Shown: positions 42,393 to 50,515 of the stretch, piece by piece
Position numbering within the stretch: the first letter of the stretch is position 1
How the letters are laid out: each line of letters starts with the position of its first letter
Source: Verrucomicrobiaceae bacterium
GTDB lineage: Bacteria; Verrucomicrobiota; Verrucomicrobiia; Verrucomicrobiales; Verrucomicrobiaceae
Assembly: GCA_947507875.1 (NCBI GenBank)
Contig: CANNQP010000002.1
Span: 166,561-230,560 of the forward strand
Length of the DNA stretch: 64,000 nt
Reading direction: 5' to 3'
Translations under genes and position numbers: made by a program
Notes under the pieces: model-generated
What the model was told of the DNA's origin: nothing
Database searches by the model: none
The model's input: the letters and a program-made list of their open reading frames with translations, nothing else

Positions 42393-43157
42393 TTAGGCTT
42401 CATCGACGATCTCGCCATCGCGGGCGATTTTGATGAACACATCCTCCAGCGAACTGCTGCTGGAGCGGCTGAGAATCTGGGTCGGGGTGCCCTCGCAGAC
42501 GATGCGGCCTTTGTGCAGGAAGATGACGCGGTCGCAAACTTCCTCGATGTCACGCATGTTGTGCGAGGTGTAGAGGATGCCGATGTTTCGCTCGCGCTGC
42601 ACCTTGCGCACGACTTTTCGCACCTTGTCAGCGATGTCGGGATCGAGACTGGCCGTGGGCTCATCCAGCATGAGCAGTTCGGGATCATTCAGGAAGGCTT
42701 TCACCAGATTCACGCGGGTGGATTCACCCGCCGATAGCTGGCCCGTGACACGCTTGCTGAGGTGGGAGATTTCCAGCAACTCCATCAGCTCAGCGATCTT
42801 GGCCTTGGGGTCCTTCACGCCATAGATTTTGGCAAACACCAGCAGGTTCTGCCCCACGAGCAGGTTTCCGGGTAGGGCGGTGTAGGCGGAGGAGAAATTG
42901 GAACGCTGCAGGATCTGAATGCGATGGCGCTGCAGCTCCAAGCCAAATGCAAAGAGCTCACCCCCTGTCGGCAGCGTGAGGCCTAGCAGGCAGTTCATGG
43001 CGGTCGTTTTGCCCGCGCCATTGGCTCCGAGGAGGCCCAGGACTTCACCGCGATGGAGCTGAAAGGAGAAGCGATCCAGGGCCTTCACGCCGTCGAACTC
43101 ACGGGTGAGTTCACGGGCTTCCAGAATAACCTCGCGGGTGTCAGGGGGGGCGGACAT
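42393..43157 (-). CDS. ABC-2 exporter ATP-binding protein
   Basis: The 254-residue product from the ATG at 43157 carries Walker A GANGAGKTT, the signature QLSAGESTRV (a variant of LSGGQ) and Walker B LLMLDEPTASLD. This fits ATPases of ABC-2 exporters, and the neighbouring permease confirms the pairing. The degenerate signature LSAGES still fits ABC-2 ATPases. A further N-terminal extension in frame to 43211 is not supported. Confidence 0.93.
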   Translation of the reverse strand: MSAPPDTREVILEARELTREFDGVKALDRFSFQLHRGEVLGLLGANGAGKTTAMNCLLGLTLPTGGELFAFGLELQRHRIQILQRSNFSSAYTALPGNLLVGQNLLVFAKIYGVKDPKAKIAELMELLEISHLSKRVTGQLSAGESTRVNLVKAFLNDPELLMLDEPTASLDPDIADKVRKVVRKVQRERNIGILYTSHNMRDIEEVCDRVIFLHKGRIVCEGTPTQILSRSSSSSLEDVFIKIARDGEIVDEA

Positions 43158-43235
43158 GGGCGCGGAGGATGGATGATGCCTCTGCGAATGCAAGAAGCAG
43201 ACTCGACCCACACGCGCTGCCGTGAGGCCTAGAGA

Positions 43236-43766
43236 TCAGAGAGCGTGCGTGCCGTCGGAGTGATCCACGTCCATCTCGCGCACACGCTTGCGGTCGCGCT
43301 CGGCCTGCACCGCCGCGCGCAGCTTTTCCCGCACCTCCTCGACCGCAGGGATGGCCTTGATGAACACCTGGGGCGAGGTCGCATCGCTAGTGATGAGGTT
43401 CAGGTTGCCCAGGCCGAGCAGGCGCAGGAAGAGCGGCTGATCCATGGCGTAGTCCTTCACGCGAAAGAGCTCCAGCTCGTCGAGCTTGCGGTTCAACATG
43501 CCACTGCGAATCTTCAGGCGCTGGCTAGTCAGCTCATACGAGGTGCATTTCGTCACCCACCAGCGGACGACCCACATCAGCAGCGGCACGATGAGGCCCA
43601 GGAAAGAAAGCCCTGCCGTGACAGGCGCAGTGACCGTGGCGGCAAAGCCGACGCCGCCTGCGACAATGACGCAGAAGAAGTAGTAGCCAACGTGCACCCA
43701 CTGGGAAGTATGACCTTTCCAGAGGGAAGTTTCAGCGGCGGGAGAAGGAGTGGATTCGGGGTTCAT
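43236..43766 (-). CDS. Bacterial PH-domain (bPH2-type) membrane protein
   Basis: The 176-residue product from the ATG at 43766 has two adjacent membrane helices (about 25-42 and 50-65) followed by a bPH2 (YdbS/YdbT) domain with YELTSQRLKIRSGMLNRKLDELELFRVKDYAM, the usual signature, and a charged C-terminus. The long upstream frame to 44006 overlaps the flavoenzyme gene and is rejected. It precedes the ABC-2 exporter genes on the same strand by 78 bases and may be its regulator or membrane partner. Confidence 0.85.
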   Translation of the reverse strand: MNPESTPSPAAETSLWKGHTSQWVHVGYYFFCVIVAGGVGFAATVTAPVTAGLSFLGLIVPLLMWVVRWWVTKCTSYELTSQRLKIRSGMLNRKLDELELFRVKDYAMDQPLFLRLLGLGNLNLITSDATSPQVFIKAIPAVEEVREKLRAAVQAERDRKRVREMDVDHSDGTHAL

Positions 43767-43851
43767 GTCAAAAGGAGCACAGAGGTGCGGAGCCGTCCGC
43801 AGGTCGTGAATGCGAATTTCACGATCATTTTGTAACTCCTGAAGCCAAATG

Positions 43852-45192
43852 TCACGCCGCCTTCGCCACCACATCCTGCCGCAAGCCTGACTGCACGGCA
43901 AACTCCGCCGCGTCAGGCACATCCCAGACAAGATAACGTGACAGGAAGCGCATGAGACCACGACTGTAGCGAGAACAGGTCCAGCCTCCCGAGGCCATGC
44001 TGGCAATGTGACGCGTGGAATGGCGCTCCATGCGGCTGGCTAAGTTCAGCGGGCTGGGCCTCATGGAAAGATTCTTGCCTGCGAGGTGGATGCGGAAGAT
44101 GCGCCCATCGTAGAAATAGCGAACCAGTTCCTGCCAGGAGCGATGCCAATGCACGATGCGTTTGCTGTATTGATTCAGCGCTGCTGCGAGCTTCTCTGGC
44201 TGGTTTAAAATCTCCACGCCCTGGCGAAACACCCACTGGTCTAGCTGCTGTGCCCCCACGAGCGACATGAATAGCCCCGGTGACAGCATGGGATCGACAA
44301 ACCCAAAGGCATCGCCACACAGCACCCAGCCGGGGCCATGGCCACGCTCCGTCAGGAGCTGGTAATTCGTGTAAGTCATCACCGGTGTGATGCGGCGCGC
44401 ACGGGTCGCCTTTGCCGCCAGCAGCGGTTCCTGACGAATGGCAGCCGCCAGACGCTCTTCAGGCGTGTCGCCCAGCGTCTTCGCGTGCTCTTTGGACACG
44501 ACAATGCCGACCGAAAGTCGGCCTGGCAGCGGGATGCGCCAGCTCCAACCCGCACGCAGCACGGAGATGATGACCTGGCCAGGCTCCACCTCATCATGAT
44601 CAAAATCTTCAAAGTGGGCAAAGTAGGCGATGTCATCGCGCTCACCTTTTTCCGCCCCGAGCTTCATGGTCCGGGCAAAAGCCCGCGAGCGTCCCGTGCA
44701 GTCCACCAGCAGCGATTTCGCGTCTGGCTTCAGCCCCGCGACCTCACGGCTGCGGGCGCTGAGTTGTATCGTAGGTTCGCTGTTGTGGGTGCCGGCCTCT
44801 AGCTCAGCGCGTGCATGCACAAAGGTCGCCCCCAGCTCTTCGGCGCGGCTGCGCAGCAGATGATCAAACTCCGGCCTCGGTGTATTGAAGGCGTACGTCG
44901 GCAGGTGGCCTTCCACATTCTTGAAGCTGAAATGCATGCGCGGGCCACCATCGGTTACAAAGAAGGACGCCCCCGGTTTCCTCGTCGCCATCTGCGCCAC
45001 GCGGTCTTCGATGCCAAGCTGCTGAAAGACTGGCACCACCCCAGGGATGAGTGATTCGCCCACGAGCAGGTCAGGGCGCTTGTCGTCATCAAAGACGAGG
45101 CATGGGATGCCGCGCTGCGCCAGCAAAGCAGCCAGCGTGCACCCCGCCGGACCTGCGCCGACGACGACCACCTGGGGAGAGACTTGTGACAT
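43852..45192 (-). CDS. FAD-dependent monooxygenase/halogenase-like enzyme
   Basis: The 446-residue product has the FAD-binding GAGPAGCTLAALLAQ (about 12-26), a VGESLIPGVVPVFQQLGIED region and GDAFGFVDPMLSPGLFMSLVGA, which identifies the tryptophan-halogenase/geranylgeranyl-reductase-like superfamily. The halogenase WxWxIP motif is replaced by WSWRIPL, close but not conclusive, so halogenation is uncertain. It might act on a hydrophobic or aromatic substrate. Upstream of the PH/ABC exporter genes on the same strand, it may be part of one transport-and-tailoring unit. Confidence 0.8.
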   Translation of the reverse strand: MSQVSPQVVVVGAGPAGCTLAALLAQRGIPCLVFDDDKRPDLLVGESLIPGVVPVFQQLGIEDRVAQMATRKPGASFFVTDGGPRMHFSFKNVEGHLPTYAFNTPRPEFDHLLRSRAEELGATFVHARAELEAGTHNSEPTIQLSARSREVAGLKPDAKSLLVDCTGRSRAFARTMKLGAEKGERDDIAYFAHFEDFDHDEVEPGQVIISVLRAGWSWRIPLPGRLSVGIVVSKEHAKTLGDTPEERLAAAIRQEPLLAAKATRARRITPVMTYTNYQLLTERGHGPGWVLCGDAFGFVDPMLSPGLFMSLVGAQQLDQWVFRQGVEILNQPEKLAAALNQYSKRIVHWHRSWQELVRYFYDGRIFRIHLAGKNLSMRPSPLNLASRMERHSTRHIASMASGGWTCSRYSRGLMRFLSRYLVWDVPDAAEFAVQSGLRQDVVAKAA

Positions 45193-45216
45193 GTTCGCAG
45201 GGACAAAACGCAGGAC

Positions 45217-46323
45217 TCAGGCCATCAAACGCTCCAGCTTAATCGGATAGGTTTGAAAGGCATTCCACTGGCAGACGATCAGGTCGCCATTGTCCAGCAC
45301 GCAGACATCATGCCCATGATCAAAGATGCGCTCGGCCTGCATCAGCGGCTTCAGCTTGCCGTCCTCATACACGGGCTCCGTGCCGCCAGGCGCACTCACC
45401 ACACGGTCTTGCGCATCCAGCACCACGGTGAAGCCGCTGGGGTTCTGCGGCAGCTTATTGATCTCCGGTGTTCTGCTCCAGCACACACCTGCGTAGATCT
45501 CCTGGCCCGCGATCACCGGGCGGCAAATCATCGCACCCGGCACGGCAATCGTGCCGAGGTACTTGCCCTCTAGCGTGAAGCGGCGGAAGCAGTTGTCCGC
45601 GCGGGACGTCACGATCACCGTCGCCTTGTCCGCCCCCTGCCGGGTATCAATGGCAATGCCATGCGCATTGTTTAGCCGCTGCTCTTCAGGCACACCTTCC
45701 TTGCCACCAAAGCGTTGGATGAACTTCCCATGGCGATCATAACGCAACACGAACTGGGAGCCGTAGCCATCCACGACGTAGATGTCTCCATTCGGTGCCA
45801 CGGCGACCTCGGTCGGATTGTAAACCATGTCCGGCTCATAGGCACCGACCATCATCGGATGGCTCAGGCTGAAGATCTCCTTGCCCGTGAGGTCCATCTT
45901 GGTCACGCGGCCGGTTTGGCGATAGCCGCCACTGCCGCTTTTCCATAAGCCGCTGTCGGTGAGGAAAAGAAACTCCTCCCCATTTTCCTCGCTCAACGTC
46001 AGTCCATGCCCGCCTGGCCAGGCACTGCCCCATGAATCCAAAATCGTGCCATCCGGCTTAAAGACTAGCATTTGGTGATCCCAATGATCGCCCACCATGA
46101 ACAGCCGACCGTCCTTCACTTGCACCATCTCATGGCAGTTCAGGATCGGATGATGCCTGCCCTGCCCCGCCGGCACCCAGTCCTTGTTCACCTTGTAGCG
46201 GTGCTTTCCATGGCCGATCACCACCTCCTTCTTCGGATCGGGTGCGGCACGCAGAGGCTGAACCCAAGTGGCAGCGAGCGCGGTGCTGAGACCGCCAAGG
46301 AAATGACGACGTGTGCGGGACAT
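45217..46323 (-). CDS. Tat-exported NHL/6-bladed beta-propeller protein
   Basis: The 368-residue product starts at the ATG at 46323. The N-terminus SRTRRHFLGGLSTALAATWV is a twin-arginine signal. The body has repeated propeller blades with HGLTLSEENGEEFLFLTDSG, GDIYVVDGYGSQFVLRYDRHGKFI and HGIAIDTRQG motifs, as in NHL-repeat and peptidyl-alpha-hydroxyglycine lyase-like proteins. Catalytic histidine spacing resembles the latter, but activity is not certain. It lies 24 bases before the flavoenzyme gene, so cotranscription is likely. Confidence 0.82.
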   Translation of the reverse strand: MSRTRRHFLGGLSTALAATWVQPLRAAPDPKKEVVIGHGKHRYKVNKDWVPAGQGRHHPILNCHEMVQVKDGRLFMVGDHWDHQMLVFKPDGTILDSWGSAWPGGHGLTLSEENGEEFLFLTDSGLWKSGSGGYRQTGRVTKMDLTGKEIFSLSHPMMVGAYEPDMVYNPTEVAVAPNGDIYVVDGYGSQFVLRYDRHGKFIQRFGGKEGVPEEQRLNNAHGIAIDTRQGADKATVIVTSRADNCFRRFTLEGKYLGTIAVPGAMICRPVIAGQEIYAGVCWSRTPEINKLPQNPSGFTVVLDAQDRVVSAPGGTEPVYEDGKLKPLMQAERIFDHGHDVCVLDNGDLIVCQWNAFQTYPIKLERLMA

Positions 46324-46395
46324 GGACGAAGTGTGCAAAAGCCACCCCCCAGGGACAAGACGAAAGTCAGCTTCCTCGCCGATCTTTCCATCACT

Positions 46396-47238
46396 TCAGG
46401 CGGAAAAGTCGGTGGCGCAGGCGGCTTGTTCCCAGATCTCTAGCTCGCGAAGCCGATGGTTCATCGTGGTGCGGATCTTTTGGGTGATGTAACGGCCGAG
46501 AGGCAGGCGCAGTGGAGACTGCCCTTCGCGCACCATGTTGACGATCAATTCAGCCGCACGTTCGGGGTCGCCGGGCTGTTTGCCATCCACTTGACCCAGG
46601 TAACTGGCGAATTTGCCCGCGCTGTTGGCATACTCCGACATGGCAGGCGCGCGGACGAGACCCCGGCGGATGAAATCGGTGCGGAAGGGACCGGGCTGCA
46701 CCAGCGTGACCTTGATGCCATGGCTCAACACCTCAGCGCGCAGGCTTTCATGAAGTGCCTCCACGGCCGCCTTGGCAGCTCCGTAAATGCCGAAACCTGC
46801 GTAGTTCGCCACCGCCGCTGCCGCACTGAGGGTGATGATGTGACCCGCCTTCTGCGCCCGCAGCACGGGCAAAGCAGCCTGGATCACATGCAGCGTGCCG
46901 AAGAAATTGGTCTCGAAGTTTTGACGCACCGCCGAGTCATCACATTCCTCCACCGCGCCGACGAGGCCATACCCTGCATTGTTGACCAACACATCGACCC
47001 GACCTGTGACCTGTGCAGCTTCCGCCATCACGTGGCGAGTGCGTGCGGCATCGGTGATGTCGAGCTGAAAACCATGGCAGCGACCTGCCCCGAGGTGCTC
47101 CAGCATGTCCAAATCTTCGAGCTTGCGTGCGGTGGCGAGAACCGTGTCCCCAGCGAGGAGGGCAGCCTCTGCCAAGGATCGGCCAAAGCCAGAAGAACAA
47201 CCCGTGATGAACCATGTGCGTGTGGAGTCGGAAGACAT
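46396..47238 (-). CDS. Short-chain dehydrogenase/reductase
   Basis: The 280-residue product is a classical SDR: cofactor motif TGCSSGFG (about 10-17), NNAGYG, catalytic Ser/Tyr/Lys in LSAAAAVANYAGFGIYGAAK (Tyr and Lys spaced by three). The preference for NAD or NADP and the substrate are not known. It lies 72 bases upstream of the propeller gene on the same strand and is divergent from murC-murB. Confidence 0.9.
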   Translation of the reverse strand: MSSDSTRTWFITGCSSGFGRSLAEAALLAGDTVLATARKLEDLDMLEHLGAGRCHGFQLDITDAARTRHVMAEAAQVTGRVDVLVNNAGYGLVGAVEECDDSAVRQNFETNFFGTLHVIQAALPVLRAQKAGHIITLSAAAAVANYAGFGIYGAAKAAVEALHESLRAEVLSHGIKVTLVQPGPFRTDFIRRGLVRAPAMSEYANSAGKFASYLGQVDGKQPGDPERAAELIVNMVREGQSPLRLPLGRYITQKIRTTMNHRLRELEIWEQAACATDFSA

Positions 47239-47420
47239 GCGAGGCACTACGCGCCAGCGGCAGGGATGGATTGACCCATCCTGAAGCTAGGAACCGGGTT
47301 TGGAAATCATCACCGCTGGACTGCGCTTGTTGCTGCCTGGGGAATCAGGGCTACCATCCGTGCCCTTTTTTGTTCATGACCCACGCCGTCCTCAGCCTCC
47401 TCAAAGAAAGCCGTCATCCC

Positions 47421-49700
47421 ATGCGCATTGACCTCATCGGGGTCGCCGGCTCAGGCATGAGCGGGCTGGCGCTGCTGCTGCTTGGCCTCGGGCACAGAGT
47501 CAGCGGCTCAGACAAGGCCACCACCCTCGAAACGGAGCGTCTGCAAACGCTGGGTCTGCAATTCTTTCATGGCCATAGCGAGAACGAAGTCGAGGACTGC
47601 GACATGGTCATCTACTCGAGTGCCATCAAGCCCGGCAACATCGCCTACGAGGCAGCTTACAAGCAGGGCATCCCGCTCGTTCGTCGTGCCGAGGCACTCG
47701 CCGCCGTCATGGCCAACAAGAAAGGCGTCATCGTCTGTGGCACCCATGGCAAAACGACCACCTCTGCGCTCACGGCCCATGTGTTGCGCCAAGGCGGGCT
47801 CAAGCCGAGCCACTACGTCGGAGCAGAAATCCCCATTCTCGGTTCCAACGCGCACTGGGACCCCGAAGGCGATCTTTTCGTCGCCGAAGGCGATGAGAGC
47901 GATGGCACACTGGTCCATTTCCATCCGCAGCACGCCATCGTGCTCAACATCGAGCCTGAGCATCTCGACTTCTACGACGGCATTGAGGCCATCAAAGCCG
48001 TCTTTCGTCAGCTTTTGAGCCAGACGCCTGGTCATTGGGTTTACTGCGGCGAAGATCCCGTCGCCCAGGAAGTGTGCGCCGGCCCGCAAGGCATCAGCTA
48101 CGGCTGGAGCCGTGAACACGACTTCTCGGCGAACATCCTCTCGATGCGCCCGGATCACTCCGAATTCGAAGTGTATGAAAACGAACGATTGCTTGGCACC
48201 GCCATCCTGGGCATTCCCGGCAAGCACAACGTCAGCAACGCCCTCGCCGCCATCGCGCTCGCCATGAAATGCGGCATGAGCTTTGAAGCCATCCAGCAGG
48301 CCTTGAAGAGCTTCCGCGGTGCGAAACGGCGTTTTGAGATTCGCCATCGCGGAGACCATTTCACCGTCGTCGATGACTACGGTCATCATCCCAGCGAAAT
48401 CGCGGCCACTTTGGCTACCGCGAAGGGCTTGAACGCGAAACGCATCGTCTGCCTCTTCCAGCCGCATCGGTTCAGCCGCACACAACTGCTCAAAAAGGAG
48501 TTCGGAGCCAGCTTTGATGATGTGGACGAACTGTTCATCACGGACGTGTATCCGGCGAGCGAGAAACCGCTGCCCGGTGTAAGTGGAGAGACCATTTTGG
48601 AAGAAGTCAACGCGCACCAGAGCGGCCTGCTGCCCGCACGACGCACCAAGACCAGCAGCACGCCAACGATGATGATTGCGCGTGACAAGGTCGGCAATGC
48701 GCTGCGTCCTGGTGATCTTCTGATCACGCTCGGCGCAGGCAATGTGCATGAGGTTGGCCGCTGCATCGCAAAGGATCTGCCTGTGCTCGAACACGTGTGC
48801 GCCATCCTCGAATCACACGGCGGCGGAGTCGCCAAACTTTACGAGCCCATGAACCGCCACACCACCTGGCTCCTGGGCGGCCCGGCGCAGTATTGGATCG
48901 AACCGCGCACAGAATCCGCTTTCGCTGAAATCGTGCGCTACCTACGCGCAGCGTCGATTCCGATTCGTGTGATCGGACGTGGCTCGAATTTGCTGATTAA
49001 AGACGGCGGCATCCGCGGTGCCGTGATCCACATGAAGGGTGATTTTGAAAACGTGGTCGTCAATGGCCACGAAATCATCGCCGGCGCAGGGGCGCGACTC
49101 AAAAAGATTGCCAGCGCGGCGCGTCATGCCGGACTCGGCGGCTTTGAATGGATGGAAGGCATTCCCGGCAATCTCGGCGGCGCGATCCGCATGAACGCAG
49201 GGGCCATGGGCACGGAAACCTTCGATCAAATCGTTTGTGTGCGTTTCATCGACACGGATGGCAGCTTCAAAGAGAAATCACTCGCTGAAATCACGCATCA
49301 CTACCGCAGCGTGCCAGAGTTTGAGGAGCACTACGTCGTCTCCGCTGTGCTAAAAGGCTCCCCTGCCCCACAGGCTGAGATTGATGCCAAACTAGCCGCT
49401 TCGCATCAGAAGCGTCGCACCAGTCAACCCATCGGCGCCAGTGCCGGCTGCACCTTCAAGAACCCGGAATGCTGCGGTGCAGGTCAATTGATCGATGCTT
49501 TGCAGCTCAAAGGTCTCCATGTCGGCAAAGCCATCGTATCCGACATCCACGCCAACTTTATTGTCAATCAAGGTGGGGCGACTTCACGGGAAGTGCTCGA
49601 TCTCGTGACTCAAATCCAAGCCAAAGCCCTCGAAGAACGTGGGGTCACGCTCGAGGTCGAAGTGAAGGTGCTCGGGGAAGATCAGCCGCTTCCGCTTTGA
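47421..49700 (+). CDS. murC-murB: MurC-MurB fusion: UDP-MurNAc-alanine ligase and UDP-GlcNAc-enolpyruvate reductase
   Basis: The 759-residue protein joins two peptidoglycan enzymes. Residues 1-440 are MurC, with GVAGSGMSG near the N-terminus, the ATP motif CGTHGKTTT (about 103-111) and the FQPHRFSRTQ segment. Residues 450-759 are MurB, with VIGRGSNLLIKDGG, EGIPGNLGGAIRMNAG and the active-site ASAGCTFKNP, where Cys677 replaces the catalytic Ser found in E. coli MurB (a variant known elsewhere). The ATG at 47376 would add 15 residues. The fusion is outside any visible dcw cluster; the order differs from the reaction order (MurB before MurC). Confidence 0.92.
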   Translation: MRIDLIGVAGSGMSGLALLLLGLGHRVSGSDKATTLETERLQTLGLQFFHGHSENEVEDCDMVIYSSAIKPGNIAYEAAYKQGIPLVRRAEALAAVMANKKGVIVCGTHGKTTTSALTAHVLRQGGLKPSHYVGAEIPILGSNAHWDPEGDLFVAEGDESDGTLVHFHPQHAIVLNIEPEHLDFYDGIEAIKAVFRQLLSQTPGHWVYCGEDPVAQEVCAGPQGISYGWSREHDFSANILSMRPDHSEFEVYENERLLGTAILGIPGKHNVSNALAAIALAMKCGMSFEAIQQALKSFRGAKRRFEIRHRGDHFTVVDDYGHHPSEIAATLATAKGLNAKRIVCLFQPHRFSRTQLLKKEFGASFDDVDELFITDVYPASEKPLPGVSGETILEEVNAHQSGLLPARRTKTSSTPTMMIARDKVGNALRPGDLLITLGAGNVHEVGRCIAKDLPVLEHVCAILESHGGGVAKLYEPMNRHTTWLLGGPAQYWIEPRTESAFAEIVRYLRAASIPIRVIGRGSNLLIKDGGIRGAVIHMKGDFENVVVNGHEIIAGAGARLKKIASAARHAGLGGFEWMEGIPGNLGGAIRMNAGAMGTETFDQIVCVRFIDTDGSFKEKSLAEITHHYRSVPEFEEHYVVSAVLKGSPAPQAEIDAKLAASHQKRRTSQPIGASAGCTFKNPECCGAGQLIDALQLKGLHVGKAIVSDIHANFIVNQGGATSREVLDLVTQIQAKALEERGVTLEVEVKVLGEDQPLPL

Positions 49701-49738
49701 AGCCAACGGCAAGCTGCGCCCTGAGTCATACGCCCGGC

Positions 49739-50119
49739 TCAGGCCCGTGGAGGATTGAGCAATCCATCAATCAGGAGCTGACTGTCCTCGAGAAAGGTCT
49801 CTCCGGTGCGACGCAGAAAATCCGCCTCTTCCGCCCGAGTGTGCAGGATCACCAAGACGCACTCCCCACGGTAAATGACGAGCGCGTAGCAAGTCTCAAA
49901 GCCGAACCAAAAGACATTGGGCAAGCGATCGCCCCCACTGCGAAAGTGGTCGCGCATATCGCTGATGGAGAGCAGCAGCTTTTCTGCACGATAAGGCTCA
50001 AACGGCAGCGCATTGACGATCACCTGACGACGCCAGCCGAGCAGCAATCCGTTGAGGGACCCGCCATTGCGAAGGCGCTCCAGGGCAGAACGCAGAGAGG
50101 GAGCGATGTTGGCACTCAT
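49739..50119 (-). CDS. Roadblock/LC7-like small protein
   Basis: The 126-residue product has one mixed alpha/beta domain with ISDMRDHFRSGG and ALVIYRGECVLVILHTRAEEADFL, which resembles the C-terminal half of roadblock/LC7 proteins such as MglB. The assignment rests on pattern and size. It follows 21 bases behind the 104-residue gene at 50141-50455 on the same strand. The two probably form a pair with unknown function. A small GTPase partner, usual for bacterial roadblocks, is not next to it. Confidence 0.5.
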   Translation of the reverse strand: MSANIAPSLRSALERLRNGGSLNGLLLGWRRQVIVNALPFEPYRAEKLLLSISDMRDHFRSGGDRLPNVFWFGFETCYALVIYRGECVLVILHTRAEEADFLRRTGETFLEDSQLLIDGLLNPPRA

Positions 50120-50140
50120 CAGGAGAACAAAAACAAAAGG

Positions 50141-50455
50141 TTAGACCGAAGGCGTGGTGATCTGGGTCAGCAGATCATAGAGCAGGGCTTTTTTTCCCAC
50201 CAAAGCACCGCCGCCAGGATCATTCGGTCCTGTACCTTCGCCAAAGTAAGCGTATGCCACCGTGAGATCTTCCTCCTGCAGCAGACCCGACCAAGGTGCA
50301 TCGAGATTCAATGCCTCTCCCATCTTGGTGCCAAAGTGCCGCAAACCCTGGAAGTCTGCCGCAAAGGCATCCACAAGCACCTGCTCGGCGCTGCTTTCGA
50401 CAAGGCCCTGCTTGAGGCTAAACAAGGTGAGAGGAGCGGGCTGGCCGGCTGTCAT
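50141..50455 (-). CDS. Small conserved-looking protein of unknown function
   Basis: The 104-residue product has no recognised domain. It has a Phe/Leu-rich helical start (LTLFSLKQGLVESSAEQVLVD), a Gly-rich loop (YFGEGTGPNDPGGGALVGKKALL) and no signal or membrane segment, so it is probably cytoplasmic. It precedes the roadblock-like gene by 21 bases in the same direction and should be read with it. Confidence 0.55.
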   Translation of the reverse strand: MTAGQPAPLTLFSLKQGLVESSAEQVLVDAFAADFQGLRHFGTKMGEALNLDAPWSGLLQEEDLTVAYAYFGEGTGPNDPGGGALVGKKALLYDLLTQITTPSV

Positions 50456-50515
50456 GCCCCGTTCGTCTCAAAAACGAGTCCGCTAGGCAAGCGCAAAACA
50501 GCACACACGCACACC

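Noticed and set aside
47508..48794. 428-codon frame opposite murC
   Set aside because: Antisense shadow of MurC, without motif.
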